Positions 15,805 through 25,282 of a stretch of DNA of 32,323 nt are shown piece by piece. The translations under genes were made by a program, and so were the position numbers. The stretch is from Deltaproteobacteria bacterium (GTDB lineage Bacteria > Desulfobacterota > Binatia > UBA9968): assembly GCA_016180805.1 (NCBI GenBank), contig JACPAM010000111.1, positions 1 through 32,323 of the forward strand, given 5' to 3'. Each line of letters opens with the position of its first letter. Within the stretch, counting starts at the first letter, position 1. The notes beneath the pieces were generated by a model. It was not told the origin of the DNA and searched no databases. It saw only the letters and a list, made by a program, of their open reading frames with translations.

Positions 15805-16791
15805 CTAGATTCTTGACCTCACAAGGGTGGACGGCGCGAAAATCTCATCGATTCTGAAGCGTCGTGCGGAAAGGCCTTGATCGAAGTGATAGCGAAGAAA
15901 AGCTTCGAGCGTTTTTCGGTTTTCCTCAACCCCGTATGGCCAGAAGTCCCTCCCCATTAGCTCCTGCGCCTCCCGGACAACCCCATCGATCCAGGGGTAG
16001 GTGGCCATCGGTTCGTTTTCCTCCAATAGCCGCTTGATCGCTATGTCCTTGGCCGTCTCGAAGGCCTTGAACAGGCTCGCCGGCAACCAGGGCAGCTCCC
16101 TGATCTTTTTCTTGTGCACGGCCAGGAGATGCATGATGGGGAAGATTCCCGTGCGCCGATAGTAATCCTTCTCCCTTTCGATGTAGTCCGGGAAAAGGCG
16201 CACGATGTCGGGATGCCCTTCGTGAAAACAACTCGGCGCCCGAGGCCCGATCAGGGCATCGATCTCACCGTCCGCAAGCATCTTGGAAAGCGTCTTGCCC
16301 GGCCCGATGCGTTCGAGTTCAACTCCATTGGGCGGTGAGAAGGTCACCTTTTCCGTCCGGCTGGCTTCATACAGTCCGCCTGCGCGCCATCGGATATCGG
16401 ACGGTTTTACTTTATACTCGTCCTCCAGAATGCCGCGGATCCACACCGACGCCGTGACCTGATATTCCGGCGATCCGACGAGCCGTCCCTTGAGGTCTTC
16501 AGGCTTGCGGATGCCGCTTCGGGTGTTGAGGTAAATGCCCGAATGCCGGAATCGCCTGCCCGGGAACACGGGAATTGCAAGGTAAGGGCAGTTGTCGCGC
16601 GCAGTCAGAGTGAGATAGTTGGAAAACGATAGCTCCGTGACGTCGAACTCTTCAAAATGCAGGGCGCGGTGAAACATTTCCTCCGGTTCCAGATCCAGGA
16701 AGGTCACGTCGCAGCCCTCGATCTTCACCTGGCCACTTTCGATCGGCTTGATCCGGTCATAGCTCCAGCAGGCGATGGTGATCGGTTGCAT
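15805..16791 (-). CDS. Solute-binding-fold protein of the 4,5-dihydroxyphthalate decarboxylase-like/NMT1-like group
   Basis: ITIACWSYDRIKPIESGQVKIEGCDV...MFHRALHFEEFDVTELSFSNY...PVFPGRRFRHSGIY...RKPEDLKGRLVGSPEY; no signal peptide. Confidence 0.8.
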   Translation of the reverse strand: MQPITIACWSYDRIKPIESGQVKIEGCDVTFLDLEPEEMFHRALHFEEFDVTELSFSNYLTLTARDNCPYLAIPVFPGRRFRHSGIYLNTRSGIRKPEDLKGRLVGSPEYQVTASVWIRGILEDEYKVKPSDIRWRAGGLYEASRTEKVTFSPPNGVELERIGPGKTLSKMLADGEIDALIGPRAPSCFHEGHPDIVRLFPDYIEREKDYYRRTGIFPIMHLLAVHKKKIRELPWLPASLFKAFETAKDIAIKRLLEENEPMATYPWIDGVVREAQELMGRDFWPYGVEENRKTLEAFLRYHFDQGLSARRFRIDEIFAPSTLVRSRI

Positions 16792-16978
16792 GGCTCGGCT
16801 GGTTCTAGGTCATCAGGAAACAGAGTAGGCTCGCCGCACGTTGTGCACTGCCTAAAGTTCTGGGAACGGGTAGTTGTCGCGCGGTGAGTAGATAAAGGGC
16901 GTCATCGTGCACGCGGTGCTCGCAATACGGGTCTCAATTCGCTGGATTTTTTATAAGAATTCTCTTTCAATCAAAAAC

Positions 16979-17007
16979 CATATACTGAAAGGTAGGCGCG
17001 TTGTCAA
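16979..17007 (-). promoter_or_regulatory. Putative sigma70-type promoter upstream of 15805-16791
   Basis: Minus strand TTGACA (17007-17002), 17-nt spacer, TATATG (16984-16979). Confidence 0.5.
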
Positions 17008-17042
17008 TGATCCAATGGCAGCGCTGCCAGAGCACAAACGTT

Positions 17043-17954
17043 CTACAGACAATGCTTCTTGACCCAATTCACGATATCGATTCTCCTGGTAAACCAGACA
17101 TCGGGAAACGACTTTGCGTATTTGATGCATTCATCGTACACCTTCCCCGTTGCCGGGAACGCCATCTGGCAGTGCATCGCCAAAGTCAGCATCTTGGGCT
17201 CAGTAGCGGATTCCTCGTAGAGGATATCAAACTCATCTTTGAATGACTGGTAGATGTCGCGCGCTATGATTCCCCGCCGGTACATGCCGGTATCGTTTAG
17301 CCCGCTGATGGCATTTTTATAGGGAACGATGATCATCGTCTTGCCCTTGAGCTCAACGGGATAGGGATTATCGTCATTGACCGAGTCGCCATGCCAGAGA
17401 AAACCTTCCTCTGCCAGTATACCGAGCGTGCGCTCGGTGTGCCGCATGCCGGAAGTCAGCCAACCCGTGGGCCTCACGCCGATAAAGTCTTGAAACATCT
17501 TGGCACAGGTGCGGATCTCTTCGCGCTCTTCCTCTTCGGTCAAATGAATTAACTGCAGATCCTCGGCGTAAGAATGACCGACGATTTCGTGGCCGCGTTC
17601 GTGGATAGCCTTGACCGCCTCGGGGTAGCGATGGATGCACAGAGCATTGGTATTAAAAGAAGCCTTCACTCCGTACTTGTCCAAGATACGCAAGATACGC
17701 CACACGCCGGTCCGGCCGCCGTAATCGTTTTCACTGGCGGTGCGGCAGTCGTACAGAGAAACAACATCATCTTCCTTGATGGGGTTCGACCCGCCGACAT
17801 GATGGGTACGCCGATGCTTCGGACTGGGTGTTTCAGTCCAAGCTTCCAGGTTACCTGCTAAAGCAATCGCCATCCTGGCGTTGTTTGGCCAATGAATTTT
17901 GATTTTCTTGGCTTTGGAGTAGATGTCATAAAAATTGTCGTGTTTGGGTATCAT
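17043..17954 (-). CDS. Polysaccharide deacetylase family protein (PuuE/allantoinase-like NodB fold)
   Basis: GGRTGVWRILRILDKYGVKASFNTNALCIHRYPEAVKAIHERGHEIVGHSYAED, GVRPTGWLTSGMRHTERTLGIL. Confidence 0.85.
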   Translation of the reverse strand: MIPKHDNFYDIYSKAKKIKIHWPNNARMAIALAGNLEAWTETPSPKHRRTHHVGGSNPIKEDDVVSLYDCRTASENDYGGRTGVWRILRILDKYGVKASFNTNALCIHRYPEAVKAIHERGHEIVGHSYAEDLQLIHLTEEEEREEIRTCAKMFQDFIGVRPTGWLTSGMRHTERTLGILAEEGFLWHGDSVNDDNPYPVELKGKTMIIVPYKNAISGLNDTGMYRRGIIARDIYQSFKDEFDILYEESATEPKMLTLAMHCQMAFPATGKVYDECIKYAKSFPDVWFTRRIDIVNWVKKHCL

Positions 17955-18040
17955 AAGCCTATTCCCTCCTTTTCAACGGCCTGCCAAGGCAGGAACATAA
18001 AGAATGACGCCTCTACTGTCAACGATTGGACAACGGCTTC

Positions 18041-18082
18041 GGGGATCCGGACCCACGTCTGGGCCCAGTATCCCCATTTTTT
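18041..18082 (+). terminator. Strong hairpin followed by a T run
   Basis: GGGGATccGGACCCAcgtcTGGGCCCagtATCCCC then aTTTTTT; no plus-strand gene lies directly upstream, so a leader/attenuator role is possible. Confidence 0.4.
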
Positions 18083-18203
18083 GGGGGAGAGACCGTCCGA
18101 TAATGAGCTCTTTGTCAAGCTGAGGTCGGCTTGCGAGCAGGGATGTCAAAAATGGGTAGTGACTCGTCATTTGCGTGGTTTTAATTCATGCTAGAATGCG
18201 ATT

Positions 18204-18731
18204 GTGGGGTCATCCATCGAACGCGCTAGGGGGAAGGTGAGCGAGTGGCTAGAGCGGCATCGCCAAGCCGTGCTTTACGATGAGGAGAGTTCGACACTTC
18301 TCGATGTGGCATCGGGTAAGTCGGTGCATCTTCCCTGGAGCGAGTTGAAAGCTTACGAAGAGAAAATCCACCCCGAGACCCGGGATGCCTACCTTGTCCT
18401 GCTTTTCGAAAATGGCAATCAGATCGCTTTGGTCGATCCCGGGGGGATCGCTTTTTCTCCATCCGAGGCCAGCACGGGGCCTGTGCGCGATCTCCCGCCC
18501 GTGGTCTGCCTGAAGGATTTTCTGACACTGAAGCAGCGCGTCGACCATTACCTTTATGCGCATCAGGAGGAGGCTCCCCCGCGGGAATGTTTGGTTCTCG
18601 TGACGGTCTGCATCGCGATCCTCGACGGGGCGCGGTTGGTTGGGTTCGATGTCGGCGACCTGGAAGAAGAACTGGACCGTTCTCTTCGCGAGATCGAAAA
18701 GCGGGCCGGATCGGGAGGCAGTAAGCAGTAA
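18204..18731 (+). CDS. Hypothetical protein (175 aa, GTG start)
   Basis: Open frame of 175 codons in an otherwise intergenic region; no family recognised; the last codons lie in a 7-nt repeat locus. Confidence 0.6.
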   Translation: MGSSIERARGKVSEWLERHRQAVLYDEESSTLLDVASGKSVHLPWSELKAYEEKIHPETRDAYLVLLFENGNQIALVDPGGIAFSPSEASTGPVRDLPPVVCLKDFLTLKQRVDHYLYAHQEEAPPRECLVLVTVCIAILDGARLVGFDVGDLEEELDRSLREIEKRAGSGGSKQ

Positions 18732-18804
18732 GCAATAGTGGCCCCGAAACTCGAAACTCCTCTCCGAACTAATGCCTGTCGCCTATTGCATTTTGCCTAA
18801 TTTT
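18714..18804. repeat. 7-nt-phased inverted repeat, locus 4, between convergent genes
   Basis: ggaggca gtaagca gtaagca atagtgg ccccgaa actcgaa actcctc tccgaac taatgcc tgtcgcc tattgca ttttgcc taatttt: thirteen in-phase heptamers. Confidence 0.75.
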
Positions 18805-20431
18805 ACAGGCGGAGTTGAAACGGCGGCGGGAGGGTAGGCATGGGCACTTCGATCACTGTCGGCCGCTTGATTTCCAAGGCCTCCTCCAGGGCTTTGCCTA
18901 TGTTCTCCGGCTCGGCCTTTATTCCCTTTGCCCCAAACACCTCCGCGACTCGGACAAAACTCGGATTGTAGAGCTCCGTACCCACCACCCGGCTCTGGAA
19001 TCGGCTTCGCTGGTCGTTCAATGATGCGCCGAAAGCATTGTCGACGAACAACAAGACGATTACGTTGATGCCGTACTTTACCGCGGTTGCCAGCTCCGGC
19101 AGCGCGTACATGAACCCGCCGTCTCCGCAGATGGCTATCACCGGCCTTTCCGGCGCTCCCACCTTCGCGCCCAGAGCCGTCGGAAATGCATACCCTAAGG
19201 TGGCGAAGTAGGAAGCCGTGAGATAGCTATTCGGCCGCCGCACGCGATACGCCAGATGGCTCCAGTATCCCACATTGGTGATGCCGCTTACGATGACGGC
19301 ATCGTCATCCAGCACCTTTCGGATCTCGCTTATGATCGCGCATTGAAAGGGAGCATGCTGTTCCAACTGCCGCTCAAGGGTCTTGCGGATCTCGTCGAGT
19401 TCCGGCTCCGGCCATTTGTTCCTGGGGTATTCGGTGCGCTCGAGCTCTTCGACTAATGCTTGCAAAGTTGCCTTGGCGTCGGCGACGATTCCGATCTCTA
19501 CCGGGTAGGTTTTTCCAATTACGGTCGGATCCACATCGATCTGGATCAGCTTCCAGCGGGCTTCCGAGCTCGTCGCCCCCAAAATCTGCGGGTTGAAACG
19601 GGTTCCCACGGCAAGAACCACATCCGCCGTCGGCATTGCCAACGACGGGGCCCCAAAGCCATGGTATCCGGTACCAAGAGAGAGGTAGTGATCTTCCGGG
19701 ATGGCTCCTTTCCCCTCGTGCGTGGTTGCTACCGGAGCGCCAAGACTTTCCGCCAGTCGAACGAGCTCGGTTGAAGCGCCGGAAAGCTGCACTCCCCCAC
19801 CGGCAAAGATGAGAGGTTTCTTGGCCGCCATCAGAAGCTCGGCTGCGCTGCGCACATCGTCGCGTCTGGGAAGGGCAGGCGGACTTGTTTCGGGCGGCAT
19901 AAATTCCACGTCCGCGCTCCAGGACAAGACATCCGGCGGTATCTCGACCTCTGTGGGACGGGGTCGCCCGGTTTGCATCTGCCTCATCGCCTCACGGATC
20001 GCCTCGGGGATGTCTTGAACTCTCATGACTCTCTGTCGCCACTTGGTGATCGGCCTTACGAGTTCGAGTTGGTCGTTGACCTCGTGCAAAGCTCCGTGGT
20101 CTTTCCCGATCATGGGGCTTTCCACCTGCCCGGCCAAAAGTAGGACGGGCGTTGAGGCAGCGTAGGCCGTGCCGAGACCTGCGGAGGCATTTTGCACGCC
20201 CGGTCCCGGAGAGACCAGCGCCACGCCCGGCTTTCCCTTGACTCTTGCGTAGCCATACGCCATGTAAGTGGTTGTTTGCTCGTGGCGTACAGTGATCAAG
20301 CGGATCTCGGGATGGTCGTAGAACGCATCGAAGATTCTCATGATCTGGACTCCAGGCAAGCCGAAGACAACCTCCACGCCCTCTCGTATCAGAGATTGCA
20401 CGACCGCTTGCCCGCCCGTTGTGAGTGCCAT
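18803..20431 (-). CDS. ThDP-dependent enzyme, acetolactate synthase large subunit-like
   Basis: VRHEQTTTYMAYGYAR catalytic Glu region, central domain, GDGGFMYALPELATAVKYGINVIVLLFVDN ThDP-Mg motif. Confidence 0.92.
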   Translation of the reverse strand: MALTTGGQAVVQSLIREGVEVVFGLPGVQIMRIFDAFYDHPEIRLITVRHEQTTTYMAYGYARVKGKPGVALVSPGPGVQNASAGLGTAYAASTPVLLLAGQVESPMIGKDHGALHEVNDQLELVRPITKWRQRVMRVQDIPEAIREAMRQMQTGRPRPTEVEIPPDVLSWSADVEFMPPETSPPALPRRDDVRSAAELLMAAKKPLIFAGGGVQLSGASTELVRLAESLGAPVATTHEGKGAIPEDHYLSLGTGYHGFGAPSLAMPTADVVLAVGTRFNPQILGATSSEARWKLIQIDVDPTVIGKTYPVEIGIVADAKATLQALVEELERTEYPRNKWPEPELDEIRKTLERQLEQHAPFQCAIISEIRKVLDDDAVIVSGITNVGYWSHLAYRVRRPNSYLTASYFATLGYAFPTALGAKVGAPERPVIAICGDGGFMYALPELATAVKYGINVIVLLFVDNAFGASLNDQRSRFQSRVVGTELYNPSFVRVAEVFGAKGIKAEPENIGKALEEALEIKRPTVIEVPMPTLPPPFQLRL

Positions 20432-20547
20432 AGTCGCCTCCGAGGTTTGAGTCTGAGAGAGTATTTTGCCGCCGTGATTCGCCTAACCCGCAGCCCGAGT
20501 ATAAGGATTTAGCTAAAGCTTCTCAACAGAAAAAGAGGGGCAGAACG

Positions 20548-21804
20548 ATGGGCATCGTAAGCTCGCTCAGTTGTCCGAAATGCGGGTGGAAAGCGCCTTC
20601 GAGCCGCGTATTTCAATGCACAACCTGCGCTGTCGTTCTCGAAGCCTGTGTTGAGATCAAACATCTTACTCGGTCCCACCTGCTGGACATTCGCAAGCGG
20701 CCGGATGCGACCATCTGGCGCTGGTTCGAGTTCTTTCCGATCGCGGGGCGGTCGGCCATCGTTTCCCTGGGCGAGGGTTATACGCCGCTCTTGCGCGCGG
20801 GCCGCCTGGGTGAGGAGATCGGGCTTTCTCGCCTTTACCTCAAAAACGACACGGTTTTGCCAACGGGCTCCTTGAAAGATCGGAGCAACGCCGTGGGCAT
20901 TTCACGAGGTCGGGAGCTGGGATTCAAAACCGCCGCGGTCATCTCGACCGGAAACGCCGCCGCATCCGTGGCCGCCTATGCGGCAGCAGCCGGCTTGCAG
21001 AGCGTTGTCATCGTGCCCGCGGGGATATCTCCGGCCAAGGTCATCCAGGCGCGCGCCTACGGGGCAAAGGTGGTGGTGATCAAGGGGAATTTCGAGGAGG
21101 CGGCGCGGCTCTACAAAACAGCCGTTCAGGAGTACGGTTGGTATGATTGTCTTTCGACGAATCCGTACCGCAACGAAGGCAAGAAATCATATGCGTTCGA
21201 GCTTTTCGATCAACTGGATGAGCATGTCCCGCATTGGATCATTCACCCAACCGCCGGGGGAACTGGTTTATATGCGATGTGGAAAGGCTACAGCGAGCTT
21301 GTGAGCCTGGGATGGGCTCATCGTCTGCCGCGGCTCGTGGCCGCGCAGAGCGAAGCCGCGGCGCCCATAGTCAGCGCTTTCGAAAAGGGGCTCGCTCACG
21401 TCGAACCCGTCACGGCGCGGGCTACGGTGGCGGAAAGCATCCAGGTCGGAAATCCCAGCTCCATGGGCTGGCGCGGCCTGGAGGCGCTGAGAAGCTCAAA
21501 AGGAGCGGCGGCGGCGCTCAGTGAGCGGGAGATTCTCGAAGCCCAGTCCCTGTTAGCCTGCTTGACGGGTATCTTCGCCGAGCCCGCCGGGTCGATCTCG
21601 GTCGCGGCCGCGCGCCGCCTGAGGACTCAAGGAACGATCGCACAGGGCGATCTCGTCGTCTGCAACATCACCGGCCACGGCCTGAAGCAACCCTCCGCCA
21701 TAACGATCAGCGATGAGGAGCTTCGTCCGATTGCGCCGGACCTTAGCGCCTTGCAAGGTCGGTTGCAGAAAGCCGAGTCGAGCGCAAGGGGCGGGAAGGT
21801 CTAA
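20548..21804 (+). CDS. thrC: Threonine synthase (zinc-ribbon N-terminus, PLP fold II)
   Basis: CPKCGWKAPSSRVFQCTTC, LGEGYTPLL, PTGSLKDRSNAVGIS PLP-lysine motif, STGNAAASVAAYAA. Confidence 0.88.
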   Translation: MGIVSSLSCPKCGWKAPSSRVFQCTTCAVVLEACVEIKHLTRSHLLDIRKRPDATIWRWFEFFPIAGRSAIVSLGEGYTPLLRAGRLGEEIGLSRLYLKNDTVLPTGSLKDRSNAVGISRGRELGFKTAAVISTGNAAASVAAYAAAAGLQSVVIVPAGISPAKVIQARAYGAKVVVIKGNFEEAARLYKTAVQEYGWYDCLSTNPYRNEGKKSYAFELFDQLDEHVPHWIIHPTAGGTGLYAMWKGYSELVSLGWAHRLPRLVAAQSEAAAPIVSAFEKGLAHVEPVTARATVAESIQVGNPSSMGWRGLEALRSSKGAAAALSEREILEAQSLLACLTGIFAEPAGSISVAAARRLRTQGTIAQGDLVVCNITGHGLKQPSAITISDEELRPIAPDLSALQGRLQKAESSARGGKV

Positions 21805-21829
21805 AAACGGTCCCAGCAGCTTTGCGGCG

Positions 21830-22327
21830 CTAAGGGACGACGGTTCCCGGGCGCTGCGGGACCTTGCCCGCGAGTTCGTCCTCGATGTCGCCGAACGATC
21901 CGAACTCATTGGGCACGCTTTTGCGATAGACCTCGGGCGGCACGTTGCAGTAGACCTCGAGCATGTTCCCATCAGGATCAAAAAAATAGATGCTCTTGGT
22001 CACTCCGTGGAAGACCGTGTGGTGAATGCGCACGCCGTTTTCCTTGAAGATCCGGTAGGCTTCCTGAAGCTCGGCAAAGGAGCCCAATTCATAGGCGACG
22101 TGCTCCATCCCCAACTGCTCCGGATTGGGCATGGCGGCGCTCTCTTTGGCCTGGCGGATCGCCAGCACGTGATGGTTGTCTTTCGTGTCGGCGCTGAAGA
22201 AGAGCATGCCTACATCGTTTTCCCCCACGAGGGGAAGGCCCAGGATCTCGGTGAAAAAACGCTTCGAGCGCTGTAGGTCTTTGACCCGCAATACGAGATG
22301 ACCCGTTCGCTTTATCCTGATCGGCAT
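21830..22327 (-). CDS. VOC/glyoxalase superfamily protein
   Basis: GHLVLRVKDLQRSKRFFTEILGLPLVGE...MEHVAYELGSFAELQEAYRIFKENGV...YFFDPDGNMLEVYC. Confidence 0.92.
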   Translation of the reverse strand: MPIRIKRTGHLVLRVKDLQRSKRFFTEILGLPLVGENDVGMLFFSADTKDNHHVLAIRQAKESAAMPNPEQLGMEHVAYELGSFAELQEAYRIFKENGVRIHHTVFHGVTKSIYFFDPDGNMLEVYCNVPPEVYRKSVPNEFGSFGDIEDELAGKVPQRPGTVVP

Positions 22328-22404
22328 CGTTAGTGCCCCCCTTTTCCCAAGGCTTCAGGCGGATGCCTTTTAAGCGCAATTATAGGAAGCTGGCTTCAGA
22401 TATC

Positions 22405-23358
22405 CTAACCGTGCTCTCGGTACCACCGGGCAGCGCCGGGATGGAGCGGTACATCCATCGGCGTGGCATCGGTATCCTGCCCGAGCTGGCCGACCCCCGT
22501 ATACGAGGACTCCCAAAAGATCTCGTCCTTGCGCGCTTCGATAGCCTCGACCACCTTATAAGCGTCCTCATCGGGGAGCGAAGCGCGGGTGTAGAGCGGC
22601 CAGCCGCTATAGTCGAGGCATGCGTGATCTTGCTTCAAGTGGGGGTAGCGACCCGCCGGGATGACGACGCGCCGCCAGCCGATCGCTTCCATCTGGCGAA
22701 AGATCGGCTCTTCTAGCGTGATGGGCTGCATACCGGCGGCGAGCGCTTCGTCGAACCACTGCACTATGCCCTCGTCGAAGATGGCGTCGATCGTGCCGTC
22801 GTGCAAGGCTTTCATCCTGCGCTTGTCACCCGGGGGGCCGTTGAGCTGAAAGCTTCCGCCCCACGATTCGATATCCGAAAGGCTGAAGCCATAGGCCGCA
22901 AGCGCCTGGTCGGTCAGCACCCGCGTCGAGTGGGTTGTGTCCTCACGGATCGAAAGGCGCAGCGGATAACGTTTTTCTTTGATTTCTGCGACGGACTTGA
23001 GGCCCGTGCGCGGATGGACCATAAAGACGAAGCGATCCCAGGAGGGGTAGACAGCCAAAATCCGAACCGGCAGCGGCTCGCTGAACAAGCCGGTGCCCCG
23101 ATAAGCCTGGGTGAGTAGCCCAGATGGATTGACCATGGCCATCTCAAGCTCACCGCGCGCGACCGCATGGGCCAGAATCGGCGAGCCCGTGGACATGCGC
23201 AGCCACGGGCGATACGTCTCTGCGGAGCCGCTCCCTACGACAATGCACATGTCCCGGTTGCCGTAGTAGGGGGTTTCGGGGTTTCCTGCGACGTGAAGAC
23301 CGATTTCCCAGAGAAACTTGGCACGCTGAAAGTTGGCTCCTCGCGGAAGTGGTTCCAT
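22405..23358 (-). CDS. TAXI-family TRAP-type solute-binding protein-like
   Basis: VVGSGSAETYRPWLRMSTGSPILAHAVARGELEMAMVNPSGLLTQAYRGTGLF; no signal peptide visible. Confidence 0.7.
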   Translation of the reverse strand: MEPLPRGANFQRAKFLWEIGLHVAGNPETPYYGNRDMCIVVGSGSAETYRPWLRMSTGSPILAHAVARGELEMAMVNPSGLLTQAYRGTGLFSEPLPVRILAVYPSWDRFVFMVHPRTGLKSVAEIKEKRYPLRLSIREDTTHSTRVLTDQALAAYGFSLSDIESWGGSFQLNGPPGDKRRMKALHDGTIDAIFDEGIVQWFDEALAAGMQPITLEEPIFRQMEAIGWRRVVIPAGRYPHLKQDHACLDYSGWPLYTRASLPDEDAYKVVEAIEARKDEIFWESSYTGVGQLGQDTDATPMDVPLHPGAARWYREHG

Positions 23359-23577
23359 GATCGACCTCCTGGATAAAATGGCTGGCCCGGAACCCTTTTT
23401 ATGTTTAGTTGGGTGCAGTTGTCAAACAGGCTGGCGAAGGAAGCGGGAGCTCCGTTCGGGGACCCGCCTCTCGCACCGAAGGCGATGGGCCTGCGCTTTT
23501 GCCGAACCGTTCAGTCTCGGCGCCTTCGGCTTGCTCGGCAGGCCCCCTCACTCTGAGACGGAGTAGCCGGAAGCGAC

Positions 23578-23680
23578 CGAGGGAAGCGCGAGCGAAGCTG
23601 CGGACGTCCGATTACAAACGCTATGACTCATGGCACAGGCCCATCGGCCGCAGCCGAGAGCGCGCTTCCCGAGGGAGCTT
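23578..23680. repeat. Dispersed palindromic element A, copy 3 (103 bp)
   Basis: GGGAAGCGCGagcgaagCTGCGG...CCGCAGccgagagCGCGCTTCCC arms around acgtccgattacaaacgctatgactcatggcacaggcccatcgg. Confidence 0.87.
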
Positions 23681-23935
23681 ATTCCACCGACCGCGGCCCG
23701 ACGGCTCGGTCGCTTCCAGGCAGCACGATGGCTCACCGGTCTCGGCGGCAAGCCTCTCTGTCCGAGGGCAATGCGCCTCTACCTTGAGGAGGCCTTCAAA
23801 CGAAACAATCGGTGTGAGCACCGATGAAGAAACGCGCTACGATCTGCCAAGCACCACAGACGTCATTGGAGCTTCACGTCCGGTGCCCTCGTCCGTCGCG
23901 GCTCGCCCCCTCGACCGCGACTTTTTCCTTCGAAG

Positions 23936-23968
23936 CCCGAAGGGAAGCGCGAGCGAAGCTGCGGACAA
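23936..23968. repeat. Element A, partial copy 4 (left arm only)
   Basis: cccgaagggaagcgcgagcgaagctgcggacaa; matches the left arm of copy 3, then diverges. Confidence 0.7.
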
Positions 23969-23979
23969 GCCCTTCGGGA

Positions 23980-24042
23980 TTTCAAATGGCAAATTTCAGA
24001 TCTCAGATTTGAGATATGAGATCTGCGATCTGAGATTCCGAG
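23980..24042. repeat. 7-nt-phased inverted repeat, locus 5
   Basis: tttcaaa tggcaaa tttcaga tctcaga tttgaga tatgaga tctgcga tctgaga ttccgag: nine in-phase heptamers. Confidence 0.82.
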
Positions 24043-24143
24043 CCAGGCGAGGACAGCCTATCGGCCGCCCTTCGATTTTACTCAGGGTGGTGAGTTTATC
24101 GAACCACGGCCTGATGGATCGGCCCCCGTAGAAGAAAATTCTC

Positions 24144-24173
24144 TTGACAACTGTCCCGGTGGGGTCGGAGAAT
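24144..24173 (+). promoter_or_regulatory. Putative sigma70-type promoter for the 24201 gene
   Basis: TTGACA (24144-24149), 18-nt spacer, GAGAAT (24168-24173). Confidence 0.4.
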
Positions 24174-24200
24174 CGCCTGGTGGAAAGGAAGGAGCTTCCA

Positions 24201-25208
24201 ATGTCACACTCCCGCGCCGCGTATCCAGTAGTGTTCGGTTGTCTTTTGGCTTCACTCCTTTTTCCGGCTGCATGGGCCGATGCTGCCGCTCCCATGGAAA
24301 AAGTCGTCATCGCCTTTGCCGGTTTTAATGAGAGGAGCGGATTTCTCTTCGTTGCCAAGGACCAGCGCTTTTTTGAAGAGCAGGGATTGGATGCCCAGAT
24401 CGTGCAGGTGCGCAGCGGGCCTATCGCCATATCGGCGCTGGCGGCTGGCGACGCTCAATTCTACGCTGCCTCCGCCACGGGCGCCACCCTTGGGGCGATG
24501 GCCGGGGGATTGGATGTGGTCTTCCTCGCCGGCATAGTCAATAAACTTGACGGGGATTTCGTCGTCTCACCCAAGATCAAGAGCCCATCTGACCTCAAAG
24601 GCAAGATCCTGGGCGTGCAGAGTCTGGGCGGTGGGATTTGGATGTTTACGATGTTGGCCCTCGACCACTGGGGCCTGGTACCGGAGCGAGACAAAATACA
24701 GTTCAGGGTCGTCGGAGATCAGGCGGTCATAGCCCAATCTATTTTAACCGGGACGGTGGATGCTGCCTATTTGGGTTATACGTTCAGTAAAGTGGTGCAG
24801 CGCCAGGGATACCACGTACTGGCCGATCTTGCCAAACTCGACATTCCATATCAAGGGATTGGCGTTCTAGCCCGCAGGGGGTTTATCGCTCAGTCCCCTG
24901 AGGTTGCGGAAAAAACGCTCAGGGCATTGGTGAAAGCGATCGTCTATTTTCAGGATCCGGCAAACAAAAAGTCGGTGACGGGGATTCTGGCCAGGTGGCT
25001 GCGGTTGCAGCGTATGGAGGATGCTGAAGCAGGATACGAGATGATCAAGGGTCTCTATGACCGTCGCATCTTTCCCACCAGGGAGGGGCTGCTGAATACC
25101 CAACGCGTCCTCAGCAGAGTCGATCAAAAATTCTCGCGCCTTAAGGTAGAAGATATTGCCGATGATCGGATTGTGCGCAAGCTCGAAAGAGAAGGGGTCT
25201 TTAAATAA
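24201..25208 (+). CDS. NMT1/THI5-like ABC transporter substrate-binding protein
   Basis: Signal peptide (MSHSRAAYPVVFGCLLASLLFPAAWADA), FLFVAKDQRFFEEQGLDAQIVQVRSG, SPSDLKGKILGVQSLGG; start chosen at 24201 after ggaaggag. Confidence 0.88.
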   Translation: MSHSRAAYPVVFGCLLASLLFPAAWADAAAPMEKVVIAFAGFNERSGFLFVAKDQRFFEEQGLDAQIVQVRSGPIAISALAAGDAQFYAASATGATLGAMAGGLDVVFLAGIVNKLDGDFVVSPKIKSPSDLKGKILGVQSLGGGIWMFTMLALDHWGLVPERDKIQFRVVGDQAVIAQSILTGTVDAAYLGYTFSKVVQRQGYHVLADLAKLDIPYQGIGVLARRGFIAQSPEVAEKTLRALVKAIVYFQDPANKKSVTGILARWLRLQRMEDAEAGYEMIKGLYDRRIFPTREGLLNTQRVLSRVDQKFSRLKVEDIADDRIVRKLEREGVFK

Positions 25209-25282
25209 GACGAACTTTGCCACCGCGTTGTGCTCGCCGATTTAACGACGCTGACGCTCAGAAAAAACAGGGCCGCGCGAGC

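Noticed and set aside
4207-24042. CRISPR array interpretation of the short periodic repeats
   Set aside because: Period is 7 nt with no spacers; units are degenerate and palindromic across the element, unlike CRISPR repeats.
23333-24131. ORFs 23409..24131 and 23548..23751 and neighbours
   Set aside because: Long open frame is a by-product of GC-rich repeat modules; includes the element A translation and the heptamer region (FQISDLRYEICDLRF).
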